Positions 18,701-27,085 of a stretch of 64,000 nt of DNA are shown one piece after another. The position numbers and the translations under genes were made by a program. How positions within the stretch are numbered: the stretch's first letter is position 1; each line of letters starts with the position of its first letter. Source of the DNA: SCGC-AAA076-P13 sp964276235 (GTDB lineage: Bacteria > Pseudomonadota > Gammaproteobacteria > Magnimaribacterales > D2472); assembly GCA_964276235.1 (NCBI GenBank), contig CAXYEK010000002.1, positions 62,001-126,000 of the forward strand. The letters run 5' to 3'. The notes beneath the pieces are model-generated. The model searched no databases. It saw only the letters and a list, made by a program, of their open reading frames with translations, and was not told where the DNA came from.

Positions 18701-19565
18701 ATTGAATTTATTGGTGGATGAAGAGCATAAAGGATTGTATGCAAAAGATGCTTTTGATGAAAAAATATTAAGCACTTTTGAAATAAAAAAGACAAAACCA
18801 AAAGTTGCTGTATTAAGAGAGCAGGGCGTAAACGGTCAAATGGAAATGGCTGCTGCATTCACATTGGCAGGTTTTGAAGCTATCGATGTTCATATGCAAG
18901 ATCTTTTAGATAATAAAGTTAATTTAAAAGATTTTAATGGTTTGGCAGCATGCGGAGGTTTCTCATACGGAGACGTCCTTGGTGCAGGAGGAGGTTGGTC
19001 TAAAACCATTCTTCATAATAATTTAGTAAAAGATCAATTTGAGAATTTCTTTAGCAATGAATCTACATTCACTCTTGGAGTGTGTAACGGTTGTCAGATG
19101 GTATCTAAATTAAAAGATATTATTCCTGGTGCAGATTATTGGCCTAGTTTTGAAAAAAACCTTTCGGATCAGTTTGAGGCTAGACTAGCTCAAGTTAAAG
19201 TTAAGAAAAGTGATTCTGTTCTTCTCTCTGATATGGAGGGATGGTCTATGCCTATAGCATCTGCTCATGGAGAAGGGCATGCAAAATTTATTAATAATGA
19301 TTTAGATAATTTAATGAATTCAGATCAAATTGCGCTTAACTTTGTTAACTCAAATGGATCTAGCACTGAAACTTACCCGCTTAATCCAAATGGTTCTGTA
19401 AATGGTATAACTGGTATTACAGCTGCAAATGGAAGAGTAACAATAATGATGCCTCATCCTGAAAGAGTTTTTAGAAAGTTACAGATGAGTTGGAAGCCTG
19501 ACCATTGGAAAGAATTTTCACCTTGGATGCAGATTTTTATAAACGCAAAAAAATTTACAGACTAA
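15720..19565 (+). CDS. purL: Phosphoribosylformylglycinamidine synthase (single-chain)
   Basis: 1281 residues, the size of the fused gammaproteobacterial enzyme (FGAM synthase plus glutaminase). Signatures include ANSEHCRHKIFNA, KVETHNHPTAISPYPGAATG, VHDVGAGGLSNA-like HDVGAGGLSNAIPEL, and a C-terminal class I glutaminase with GVCNGCQM (nucleophile Cys) and MMPHPERVFR. It catalyses the fourth step of purine synthesis using ATP and glutamine. The start is GTG at 15720, giving the family-like N-terminus; GAGA precedes it. It is divergent from the MltF-type gene and convergent with the next hypothetical gene. Confidence 0.98.
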   Translation: MSKTNTFILQGKKSFSDSKLEQLNIDYNKLNNQKAQISSNEIYILASKNPDLNLEELKNILDADVSTESFSFLVGPRSGTISPWSSKTEDIIKNVGVEGVDRVERFFGFNVSSFSDQSNLDLSLLFDRMTQSVYSNYESCTDFLNTDAQRHVSHINIIDGGIESLQKANKVFGFAMSNDEIEYLYDFYSKIARNPTDAELMMFAQANSEHCRHKIFNAKWTVNGVSKNNTLFDLIKETSKQSPRGIISAYKDNAAITEGTEVERLNLGADFKYNLVKDSLNSTIKVETHNHPTAISPYPGAATGSGGEIRDEGATGRGAKPKIGLVGFNVSNLRIPQLPRSWEGDESKPERIASPLNIMIEAPIGAAAFNNEFGRPSTLGYFRSFETMFNENKNAFGYHKPIMLAGGIGEIRERNNFKLQISEGYHIVVLGGPAMLIGLGGGAASSVSSGDSDEDLDFASVQRDNAEMERRCQEVINACSSQDDSFIEFIHDVGAGGLSNAIPELAGDSDLGVYIDLDKIPNSDKSMSPMEIWSNESQERYVMAIHPDNKNAFEDICKRERCVYAFVGKTTLEKSVKLFDAKTNSYPVDVPLSMLFGDLPITDMNVSNSNKKNVNEDSSSNYLFSETLIKVLQHPTVASKSFLITIGDRTVGGMVARDQFIGPYQVPVSDYSMSLRSFTSNSGEVLTVGEKPTLAINNPAASMRMAMAEALCNMSGVHINGLDEVQVSANWMAATGEEVEDLSLREGVEALSKCCVDLKVSVPVGKDSLSMRTKWDDDSVEHTVKSPLSGVITAMAPVKDVTCSVTPELNTEKDSKIIYVQLNNNKRLAGSIFSEVTQSSYIETPDVDDMNAFKEMFNSVQELVSQNKILALHDVSDGGLITTLLEMSFTKRIGLDISIDSLSEESLNADLFSEEIGLVLQVLDQDVNDVIAQFTSKNLVVNEIGCPSSSKELTISNSENLLYKESVIKLERSWREVSHAIQAIRDNKSIADSELNLLVDEEHKGLYAKDAFDEKILSTFEIKKTKPKVAVLREQGVNGQMEMAAAFTLAGFEAIDVHMQDLLDNKVNLKDFNGLAACGGFSYGDVLGAGGGWSKTILHNNLVKDQFENFFSNESTFTLGVCNGCQMVSKLKDIIPGADYWPSFEKNLSDQFEARLAQVKVKKSDSVLLSDMEGWSMPIASAHGEGHAKFINNDLDNLMNSDQIALNFVNSNGSSTETYPLNPNGSVNGITGITAANGRVTIMMPHPERVFRKLQMSWKPDHWKEFSPWMQIFINAKKFTD

Positions 19566-19570
19566 AAAAA

Positions 19571-20092
19571 TTATTCTCGATGAGTGTTAAGACCTTTTTG
19601 TCTTTCTCTGAGTGCCTCATCCATAAAAATTTCTCTTTCATAGATTTCGTATTCGAACCACTTAATAAATTCTTCATCACGATTTACTTTCATGTACTCC
19701 CAAATACCTTTCCCAGCTGCACTTTTCATAACACCTAATCTTAAAGGACTCATTCTTATATCCAGATGTTTTTTCTCAACAAAGCCCTGTTCAACTTTGT
19801 CATAAACGTCAAACAGATCAACTAAACACATAATTATAAAATGATTAATTCTCCATTTATCTGTATTTGTTAAATCATCACCAGCCCAGTCCTTAGATAA
19901 AAACTCAGAAAATTCTGCGTCTTTAGTGGTATGGAAATATCTATCGTATAGTCTTTGGGTTAGAGAATGACCAAAAGAAGCTTTTGTAATTTCATTCTGT
20001 TGATTTATTTGAACACCAAGATAAATAACCGATATAACTACACCAGCTGCAGCAATTACCTGGACTATCAACAATATAATATCTGTATTCAT
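19571..20092 (-). CDS. Conserved-looking hypothetical protein with one N-terminal membrane segment
   Basis: 173 residues: one hydrophobic segment at about residues 5-28, then a helical cytoplasmic or periplasmic domain rich in aromatic and charged residues (RYFHTTKDAEFSEFLSK, FIIMCLVDLFDVYDKVEQG). The layout resembles a group of single-pass hypothetical proteins common in marine bacterial genomes, but I do not know a named family. It ends one base after the next Nudix gene's start region (stop and start almost touching), so it is likely co-transcribed behind that gene. No function is proposed. Confidence 0.65.
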   Translation of the reverse strand: MNTDIILLIVQVIAAAGVVISVIYLGVQINQQNEITKASFGHSLTQRLYDRYFHTTKDAEFSEFLSKDWAGDDLTNTDKWRINHFIIMCLVDLFDVYDKVEQGFVEKKHLDIRMSPLRLGVMKSAAGKGIWEYMKVNRDEEFIKWFEYEIYEREIFMDEALRERQKGLNTHRE

Positions 20093-20093
20093 A

Positions 20094-20630
20094 CTACCAA
20101 AGATTAATATCTTCTTCTCTAAAAATAAAGTTTTTAGTCTTACTATCTTCTAAATAATATTTTAATGTTCTTTCAACAGTAGGGAATGCTAGCTCATCCC
20201 ATAGGATTTCATCTTCGCTAAATAATCTGACTTCCATACTTTCAGTAGTTGGGCCAAAGTTATCATCAAGAAGATCGGCAAGATAAAATAAGTGAACTTG
20301 ATTGATGTGAGGAAGACTAAACATGGTGTAAGGCATTATTGCTTTTGCTACAGAACCAGTTTCTTCCATTGTCTCTCTAAGAGCCCCAGCTTGAAGTGTT
20401 TCTGCATTTTCCATAAAACCGGCAGGCAGCGTCCATAGTCCTTTTCTTGGATGGATATTTCTTTTAGCCATTAAAATCTTTTCATCCCGAATACATATTG
20501 CCCCTACGATCATATTGGGGTTGGTGTAAAAAATCTTATTACATTCAGGACAGTTGTATCTTTTTAAATGATCATCTTTTGGAATTTTGAATTCTAATTT
20601 TGAGCTTCCGCAGTCTGGACAATATTTCAA
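20094..20630 (-). CDS. Nudix hydrolase with N-terminal zinc ribbon
   Basis: 178 residues. Two cysteine pairs at the N-terminus (CPDCGSSK and CPECNK) form a zinc ribbon as in NudC-type enzymes. The Nudix box is complete: G-FMENA-E then seven residues, RETMEETG. It should hydrolyse a nucleoside diphosphate linked to another moiety, but the substrate (ADP-ribose, NADH or other) is not predictable; it is shorter than NudC (about 257 residues) and lacks NudC's N-terminal domain. It is divergent from the nudL-like gene. Confidence 0.85.
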   Translation of the reverse strand: MKYCPDCGSSKLEFKIPKDDHLKRYNCPECNKIFYTNPNMIVGAICIRDEKILMAKRNIHPRKGLWTLPAGFMENAETLQAGALRETMEETGSVAKAIMPYTMFSLPHINQVHLFYLADLLDDNFGPTTESMEVRLFSEDEILWDELAFPTVERTLKYYLEDSKTKNFIFREEDINLW

Positions 20631-20684
20631 TTTTTTGTTCCTAAATAAAAGTATAAGGAGGCTTAAGAAGTTAAACTAACCTTA

Positions 20685-21287
20685 ATGATAGACAGCATAA
20701 AGCAAAAGCTTGAAAAACTAAATAATCCTAAGCCAACTTCTTTTAAAAAAGCTGGGGTTTTAATAGGTATTCTTTATTTTGATGAGTTTATAAAGGACCC
20801 TCATATTGTTTTTACAAAAAGATCTACAAAAGTATCTACCCATTCTGGTGAAGTGAGTTTTCCAGGCGGCAAATGGGAAGAAGGAGATGAAGATCTGTAT
20901 CAAACATCATTACGAGAGTCTTTCGAGGAAATTAACCTCACTGATGAATATATAACAAAGTTAGGGTCATTAAATTATTTAATTTCTCGACACAAGATAG
21001 AGGTTAATCCCTTTGTTGGACTAATTACACAAAAACCAGACTTTAGTGCTAATGAGGAAATCGAAGATATATTCACAGTTCCTTTTAGCTATCTTCTTAA
21101 TAAAGAAAACGCAATTCAAAATGAGCTTGAGAGGGACAATATGAAGATAATAATACCTAGTTGGGTTTATAATGAACAAAGAATATGGGGATTAACAGCT
21201 ATGATTACTGCAGATTTTTTAAATATTTGTTTCGATGCTGGTATCCCATCAAATATGGATGTTATTAGAGAAAAATATGATAGTTAG
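20685..21287 (+). CDS. nudL: CoA pyrophosphatase-like Nudix hydrolase
   Basis: 200 residues. The family-specific STHSGEVSFPGGK leads into the Nudix box with SLRESFEEINL. This is the NudL/YeaB pattern, whose members split coenzyme A into 3',5'-ADP and phosphopantetheine. A second, separate Nudix gene on the opposite strand lies 54 bases away. The 3' end overlaps the carbonic-anhydrase-like gene by 11 bases, so this gene starts a run continuing into alaS-lysC. Confidence 0.85.
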   Translation: MIDSIKQKLEKLNNPKPTSFKKAGVLIGILYFDEFIKDPHIVFTKRSTKVSTHSGEVSFPGGKWEEGDEDLYQTSLRESFEEINLTDEYITKLGSLNYLISRHKIEVNPFVGLITQKPDFSANEEIEDIFTVPFSYLLNKENAIQNELERDNMKIIIPSWVYNEQRIWGLTAMITADFLNICFDAGIPSNMDVIREKYDS

Positions 21288-21801
21288 CTTAGGTGATAAA
21301 AAATTGACCACCGCTGGTGATGATTATTATATTGCACCAAATGCAACAGTTATTGGCGATGTTCAATTATCAAAAGATGCTAGCGTTTGGTTTAATGCAA
21401 CGCTGAGGGGAGATAATGAACCTATAATTGTTGGCGAGGGTTCTAATATTCAAGATGGATCAGTACTTCATACCGACCCAGGATATAAATGTATTGTTGG
21501 TAAATATGTAACTGTTGGTCATATGGTTATGCTTCATGGTTGTGAAATTGGTGACGGAAGTCTAGTTGGGATAGGTTCGGTAGTCTTAAATGGTGCAAAG
21601 ATAGGTAAGAATTGTATTATAGGAGCTAAAGCACTTATTACAGAGGGTATGATAATTCCAGATGGGTCAATGGTTTTAGGAATGCCTGGAAAAATTAAAA
21701 AGACTCTAACTGATGAAGAGCAAGAATTGGTCTCGCTAGGAGCTCATCACTATATAGAGAATTATAAAAAATATAAAAAAATAGCAACCACCTTGAAATG
21801 A
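21277..21801 (+). CDS. Gamma carbonic anhydrase-like hexapeptide-repeat protein
   Basis: 174 residues from ATG 21277; an upstream in-frame ATG at 21235 lies inside nudL and gives a non-family N-terminus, so it was rejected. The protein is a left-handed beta helix of hexapeptide repeats: APNATVIGDV, ASVWFNATLRGD, GSNIQDGSVLHTDPG, VTVGHMVMLHGC, GSLVGIGSVV. Histidines in HTDPG, VGHMVMLHG fit the three metal ligands of the YrdA/CaiE gamma carbonic anhydrase group. CO2 hydration has been shown for only some members. Its stop overlaps alaS as ATGA. Confidence 0.88.
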   Translation: MIVSLGDKKLTTAGDDYYIAPNATVIGDVQLSKDASVWFNATLRGDNEPIIVGEGSNIQDGSVLHTDPGYKCIVGKYVTVGHMVMLHGCEIGDGSLVGIGSVVLNGAKIGKNCIIGAKALITEGMIIPDGSMVLGMPGKIKKTLTDEEQELVSLGAHHYIENYKKYKKIATTLK

Positions 21802-24374
21802 AAACAAGCGATATCAGACAGGCCTTTCTTGATTTTTATAAATCAAAAGAACATCAAATTGTAGATTCTAGTTCTTTGATTCCAGTTAACGATGAAACTC
21901 TGTTATTCACAAATGCAGGTATGGTTCAATTCAAAGATGTCTTTTTAGGAACAGAAAAAAGAAAATATGTTCGTGCTACAAGTTCACAGAGATGTATAAG
22001 GGCTGGAGGCAAACACAACGACTTAGAAAATGTTGGCTACACTCTTAGGCATCATACTTTTTTTGAAATGCTGGGTAATTTTAGTTTTGGAGACTATTTT
22101 AAAGAAGATGCTATTAAATATGCATGGGAATTTTTAACAGACGTTCTTAAACTCGAAAAAGAAAAATTATGGATATCTGTATATAAAGATGATGATGAGG
22201 CTGCGGCAATATGGAAAGATATTATTGGCGTTAATCCAGATAGAATAGTTAGATTAGGAGACGAAGATAATTTTTGGTCTATGGGAGATACTGGACCATG
22301 CGGACCATGTTCAGAAATTTACTATGATCATGGTGATCATATAGAGGGAACACCGCCAGGCTCAGATGGTGATGAAGGCGATAGATATATAGAGATATGG
22401 AATCTAGTATTTATGCAATCAAATAGAAGTGAATCAGGTGAAATGACTCCTTTACCTAAACCATCAGTAGATACGGGTATGGGCCTAGAAAGGATTGCAG
22501 CTGTCATGCAAGGCGTTAACTCAAACTATGAAACAGATCTATTTAAAGATCTTATAAATGCATCTGAAAGAATTCTTGGTAATAAAGAAAGTCCTTCTCA
22601 TAAAGTTATTTCAGATCATATTAGGTCAACAAGTTTTCTTATTGCTGATGGTATTTCTCCAGAAAATGAAGGAAGAGGATATGTACTTAGAAGAATATTG
22701 AGAAGAGCTATTCGACATGGCTATAAAATGGGAGCAAGCAAACCTTTTTTAAATGAGTTAGTTCATGACCTTGCAGATCTTATGCAAGATGCTTATCCAG
22801 TTCTTTTAGAAAAGAAAGATCAAATCTCAAAAATAATTAAAGACGAAGAAATTAAATTTTTTGAAACTTTGGAAAAAGGAATCAATATATTAGAAGATGC
22901 AATTAAAAATCTTGATGGCAATACTCTTGATGGAGAGACGGTTTTCAAACTTCATGATACTTTTGGTTTCCCTTTTGATTTAACAGCAGACATTGCTCGC
23001 GAAAAAGATTTAAAAATAGATGAAGAGGGCTTTACAAGGTGTATGAACCAGCAAAAGCAATCATCAAAGGCTGGAAGTAGTTTTGTTTCTTCTCTTCCTG
23101 CTGCATCGGGAGTTGGTGAGACTGAATTTCTTGGTTATGAGTTACTAGAAGCAGATTCTAAAGTTTTAGTTCTATGGAAAGATCAGGATAGAGTGGATGA
23201 GGCCTCTGATGCAGACGAAATATTTATTGCATGTGATAAGACTCCATTTTATGCAGAATCAGGAGGTCAGATAGGTGATACAGGAAGGTTTAACTCTAGT
23301 GAAGCAACTGGTACTATTTTAGATTGTAAGAAACAAGGAAAGGTATTCCTTCATAAAGCAAAGATAGATTCAGGAACTTTAAAAAATGGTGATGTTATAA
23401 ACATGAGCGTTGAAAAAGACAAAAGAGCTGCGATAGCAATACATCATTCATCAACGCACTTGATGCATGCTGCATTAATAAAGGTTCTTGGCGATCATGT
23501 TCAGCAAAAAGGTTCTCTGGTAGATGAAAGCAAGCTTCGCTTTGATTTTTCTCATTCTAAACCTTTAACAAAAGAAGAAATTTCTGAAGTTGAAGATATT
23601 GTGAACAAAGAATCTCTTAATAATTTAGAAGTCACAACAGAAATAATGAAATTAGATGATGCTATGAATTCTGGAGCACAAGCTTTATTCGGTGAAAAAT
23701 ATGAAGACGAAGTAAGGGTTTTAAATATGGGAGAAAACTCATTTTCTGTAGAGCTTTGTGGTGGTACTCATGTTGATAGAACAGGAGATGTTGGTGTTTT
23801 TGTTATAACCGGTCAATCAAGCGTCGCATCTGGAGTAAGACGAATAGAGGCATTGGGTGGAAAAAAAGCTTTGTCATATATAAACAAAGTTAGAAATGTT
23901 AATGATGCACTTCAGCAAAAACTCAATGTTCCTTCAGATTCTATGCTTGAAAAAGTAGAAGCGTTGATAGAAGAAAATAAGAAATTAAAAAAGTCTGGGG
24001 GGCAGGCTTCACCCGCAGCTGAGATAATTTTTACAGAATCATCTGAAATAAATGATTTCACACTTGTGATAGAGCAAGTGGCAATCGATGACAATAAGTT
24101 GCTAAGAGGGATGGTTGATCAAAGAAAAACAATCCTTGAAAAAGGAATTATTATTTTATTGAATGCACAAGGCAATAAGATCGCAGTAGTCTGCGGAGTA
24201 ACCGACAATCTTATCAATGCAATTTCTGCCAAAGAAATAGTTTCTAATCTATGTGAGCAATTAAACGGGAAGGGTGGCGGTCGCCCTGATTTTGCTCAAG
24301 GTGCCGGTGAAACTGAAAATATTAATGATTTCGTGACTTCTATTGCAAATTCAGTAAAATCTCTCGCAAACTAG
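21798..24374 (+). CDS. alaS: Alanyl-tRNA synthetase
   Basis: 858 residues. The class II catalytic domain is at the N-terminus (NDETLLFTNAGMVQFKDVF, RCIRAGGKHNDLENVG), followed by the editing domain with zinc ligands in HHSSTHLMHAAL and VELCGGTHVDRTG, and the C-Ala domain ending with GKGGGRPDFAQGAG. It charges tRNA-Ala and clears Ser/Gly-tRNA-Ala. It is four-base overlapped with the upstream gene and nine bases from lysC, the common gammaproteobacterial alaS-lysC order. Confidence 0.98.
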   Translation: MKTSDIRQAFLDFYKSKEHQIVDSSSLIPVNDETLLFTNAGMVQFKDVFLGTEKRKYVRATSSQRCIRAGGKHNDLENVGYTLRHHTFFEMLGNFSFGDYFKEDAIKYAWEFLTDVLKLEKEKLWISVYKDDDEAAAIWKDIIGVNPDRIVRLGDEDNFWSMGDTGPCGPCSEIYYDHGDHIEGTPPGSDGDEGDRYIEIWNLVFMQSNRSESGEMTPLPKPSVDTGMGLERIAAVMQGVNSNYETDLFKDLINASERILGNKESPSHKVISDHIRSTSFLIADGISPENEGRGYVLRRILRRAIRHGYKMGASKPFLNELVHDLADLMQDAYPVLLEKKDQISKIIKDEEIKFFETLEKGINILEDAIKNLDGNTLDGETVFKLHDTFGFPFDLTADIAREKDLKIDEEGFTRCMNQQKQSSKAGSSFVSSLPAASGVGETEFLGYELLEADSKVLVLWKDQDRVDEASDADEIFIACDKTPFYAESGGQIGDTGRFNSSEATGTILDCKKQGKVFLHKAKIDSGTLKNGDVINMSVEKDKRAAIAIHHSSTHLMHAALIKVLGDHVQQKGSLVDESKLRFDFSHSKPLTKEEISEVEDIVNKESLNNLEVTTEIMKLDDAMNSGAQALFGEKYEDEVRVLNMGENSFSVELCGGTHVDRTGDVGVFVITGQSSVASGVRRIEALGGKKALSYINKVRNVNDALQQKLNVPSDSMLEKVEALIEENKKLKKSGGQASPAAEIIFTESSEINDFTLVIEQVAIDDNKLLRGMVDQRKTILEKGIIILLNAQGNKIAVVCGVTDNLINAISAKEIVSNLCEQLNGKGGGRPDFAQGAGETENINDFVTSIANSVKSLAN

Positions 24375-24383
24375 AAAAAAATA

Positions 24384-25598
24384 ATGACAGATATCTTAGT
24401 TCAAAAGTTTGGAGGAACATCCGTTGGCTCGGAAGAAAGGATTGCTGCCGTAGCAAAAATAATTAAAGAAGCCTCAGTCACAAACTCTATAGTTGTTGTA
24501 GTATCTGCAATGAGCGGAGAAACTAACAGATTAATCAAATTAGCTAAAAGTTTTGGCGATAACCCAAGTAAAAGAGAGTTCGATGCCCTTATTTCAACTG
24601 GTGAAAAAGTAAGTGCTGCATTATTGGCAATGGCACTTCATCAGATTGGTGTTGATGCAAAGTCCTACACAGCATCTCAAATAGCTATGAAAACTACAGA
24701 TAGTTATTCTAAGGCTCGAATACTTGGAGTAAACAGTAAAAAAATTCAAGATGCATTAGATAACGGAATTATTCCCATTATTACTGGTTTTCAAGGTATT
24801 ACCGAGTCAGGTGATGTGACAACACTTGGAAGAGGGGGATCAGATACTACTGCAGTAGCAATCGCAGCACAAATGAAAGCAAAGAGATGTGATATCTATA
24901 CAGATGTTGAAGGAATATATACTACTGATCCAAGAGTAGTTCCTGAAGCTAAAAAATTAGACTCTATTACTATGGAAGAAATGCTAGAACTTTCTGGACA
25001 GGGTGCAAAGGTAATTCAAATTAGAGCAGTAGAATTTGCAAATAAATATAAAGTACCAGTGAGAGTTTTATCCAGTTTTAAACCTGGAAATGGTACGCTA
25101 ATATCTCTTGAGGAGAATGATATGGAAAATGGACTAGTATCTGGAATAGCCTTTCAGAAAGATCAAATTAAGTACACACTTCATGGGGTGAGCGACACAC
25201 CTGGAATGGCTTATGGAATTCTAGGACCTTTAAGCGATGCAAATATAGAAGTAGACGTTATAGTTCAGAATGTTAGTGTTAATGGAAAGACTGATTTCAC
25301 ATTTACTACATCTAAAGATGATGAAGCTGCAACAACAAGCTTAATAGAAAGTATGAAAAGCTCTTTAGAGTTTGATGATCTTTTGGTTGACTCAAATATT
25401 TCTAAAGTTTCATTAGTTGGAGTGGGCATGAGAACCCATGCTGGTATAGCTAGTACTGCCTTTAAGGCTCTATCAGAGAATGGAGTGAACATTCAAATGA
25501 TAAGTACTTCAGAAATAAAAATTACTATAGTTATAAATGAAAATAATGTTGATAATGCTGTTAAAGCACTTCATTCCGCTTTTAAATTAGAGGAATAA
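24384..25598 (+). CDS. lysC: Aspartate kinase, lysine/threonine-regulated type
   Basis: 404 residues. The N-terminal kinase domain starts VQKFGGTSVGS and includes TLGRGGSDTTAVA and YTDVEGIYTTDPR. Two ACT domains follow (from about residue 265), with the VQNVSVNGKTDFTFT pattern. It phosphorylates aspartate, the entry to lysine, threonine and methionine synthesis; hom and thrC are at 43-46 kb. In many gammaproteobacteria csrA and tRNA-Ser follow; here a dihydroorotase gene replaces csrA before tRNA-Ser. Confidence 0.97.
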   Translation: MTDILVQKFGGTSVGSEERIAAVAKIIKEASVTNSIVVVVSAMSGETNRLIKLAKSFGDNPSKREFDALISTGEKVSAALLAMALHQIGVDAKSYTASQIAMKTTDSYSKARILGVNSKKIQDALDNGIIPIITGFQGITESGDVTTLGRGGSDTTAVAIAAQMKAKRCDIYTDVEGIYTTDPRVVPEAKKLDSITMEEMLELSGQGAKVIQIRAVEFANKYKVPVRVLSSFKPGNGTLISLEENDMENGLVSGIAFQKDQIKYTLHGVSDTPGMAYGILGPLSDANIEVDVIVQNVSVNGKTDFTFTTSKDDEAATTSLIESMKSSLEFDDLLVDSNISKVSLVGVGMRTHAGIASTAFKALSENGVNIQMISTSEIKITIVINENNVDNAVKALHSAFKLEE

Positions 25599-25603
25599 AT
25601 AAT

Positions 25604-26938
25604 ATGTATGACTTGATCTTAAAAAATTGCAAAATTGTTAATGAAAATCAAATATTAGAATCTGATATTGCAATTAAAAATAACAGAATTGAACTAATTT
25701 CACCTGATATTAATGCAGAATCAAAAAAAGTTTTAGAGATTGATGGGAGATATGTCATTCCAGGGTTAATAGATGATCAAGTTCACTTCAGAGAACCAGG
25801 ATTAACACATAAAGGAGAGATAGCAACTGAATCAAAGGCTGGACTTGCTGGCGGTGTTACAAGCTATTTTGAAATGCCGAATGTTAATCCAACCACTACA
25901 ACAAATGAAAACCTGACTAAAAAATTTGAATTAGCCAGTACAAGATCCCTCTCTAATTACTCCTTTCATCTTGGAGCAAGTAATAAGAATATTGAAGAAA
26001 TAAAAAGAGTTGATATTAATCAAGCAGCAGCTTTGAAAGTATTTATGGGAGCATCTACAGGAGAAATGCTAGTGGACAGCCTCGATGCGCTTGATGATAT
26101 ATTTAATTATTCACCTCTTATAGTGGTTACTCATTGCGAGGATCCACAACGAGTTATTGATAACGAAAAATTATTTTTTGATAAATATGGTAGTGACCTT
26201 TCAGCTCAACACCATCATTTAATTAGGGACGTAGAGAGTTGTTATTTATCAAGCTCACTGGCTGTTGATTTAGCAAAAAAATATGATTCAGATTTACATG
26301 TCTTTCATTTAACTACTGAAAAAGAAATGAGTTTGTTTTCTTCAGGTGCAATAGATGGCAAAAAAATAACTGCTGAAGTTTGTGTACATCATATGTACTT
26401 TAATGAAACGTTTTATGCTGAACTTGGTAATCAAATTAAATGTAATCCTTCAATTAAAGAAGAATCCGACAGGATGGCTCTCATCAATGCATTGCATGAA
26501 GGAAAAATTGATATTATTGCAACAGACCATGCGCCTCATACTTGGGATGAAAAAATGATGCACTATAAAGATGCACCAGCTGGCCTGCCTCTTGTGCAGC
26601 ATGGACTGCAAATCCTTATGGATTTTTATCATCAGGACGTATTAAGTCTTGAGGCTATTGTTGAAAAAACTAGTCACAACGTTGCTAAAAGATTTCAGGT
26701 AAAGGATAGAGGGTATATTAGAGAAGGTTATTACGCAGATTTGGCAATACTGGATATTGATAAACCGTATACAGTTTCTGAAGAAAATATTTTGTATAAG
26801 TGCGGCTGGTCTCCATTCTCTGGAAAGACATTTAATTCATCTGTACATATGACAATAGTAAATGGTCATATTGCTTTTCAAGATGGTCAGATAAGCCAAG
26901 ATCTTCCGTACGGAATGCAGATAGAATTCGATAGATAA
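25604..26938 (+). CDS. pyrC: Dihydroorotase-type amidohydrolase (QxH variant)
   Basis: 444 residues with the class I dihydroorotase layout: GLIDDQVHFREPG, the metal-bridging lysine in AALKVFMGAST, VVTHCEDP, HVFHLTT and ATDHAPHTWDEK. The first metal-binding motif is Q59-V-H61 rather than the usual H-x-H. The same DDQVHFREPG form is known to me from dihydroorotases of Bacteroidetes and Xanthomonadales, so it is probably a functional subfamily. The enzyme closes carbamoyl-aspartate to dihydroorotate in pyrimidine synthesis. It follows lysC by five bases. Confidence 0.88.
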   Translation: MYDLILKNCKIVNENQILESDIAIKNNRIELISPDINAESKKVLEIDGRYVIPGLIDDQVHFREPGLTHKGEIATESKAGLAGGVTSYFEMPNVNPTTTTNENLTKKFELASTRSLSNYSFHLGASNKNIEEIKRVDINQAAALKVFMGASTGEMLVDSLDALDDIFNYSPLIVVTHCEDPQRVIDNEKLFFDKYGSDLSAQHHHLIRDVESCYLSSSLAVDLAKKYDSDLHVFHLTTEKEMSLFSSGAIDGKKITAEVCVHHMYFNETFYAELGNQIKCNPSIKEESDRMALINALHEGKIDIIATDHAPHTWDEKMMHYKDAPAGLPLVQHGLQILMDFYHQDVLSLEAIVEKTSHNVAKRFQVKDRGYIREGYYADLAILDIDKPYTVSEENILYKCGWSPFSGKTFNSSVHMTIVNGHIAFQDGQISQDLPYGMQIEFDR

Positions 26939-26967
26939 TTAAGTATTTTTTTATATCAGCAAAGGGT

Positions 26968-26973
26968 TATAAT
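26968..26973 (+). promoter_or_regulatory. -10 element upstream of tRNA-Ser
   Basis: A perfect TATAAT lies 15 bases before the mature tRNA start. The matching -35 is weak (T-rich, around 26945-26951). Confidence 0.45.
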
Positions 26974-26987
26974 CTTGCATCAATTTC

Positions 26988-27077
26988 GGAGAGTTGGCTG
27001 AGTGGTCGAAAGCGCCTCCCTGCTAAGGAGGTAACTGGGTAACTGGTTCGAGGGTTCGAATCCCTCACTCTCCGCCA
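26988..27077 (+). tRNA. tRNA-Ser (anticodon GCT)
   Basis: A 90-base class II tRNA with a long variable arm. The acceptor stem is GGAGAGT/ACTCTCC, the anticodon stem-loop centre reads CTGCTAA with GCT as anticodon, the T arm contains GGTTCGAATCC and CCA is encoded. It reads AGC/AGT codons. The alaS-lysC...tRNA-Ser(GCT) neighbourhood is conserved in gammaproteobacteria, usually with csrA in between. Confidence 0.95.
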
Positions 27078-27085
27078 GTCTTAAG

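Noticed and set aside
21235..21276. Upstream ATG for the gamma carbonic anhydrase gene
   Set aside because: Residues encoded there are the nudL reading frame region and do not match the family; ATG 21277 does.
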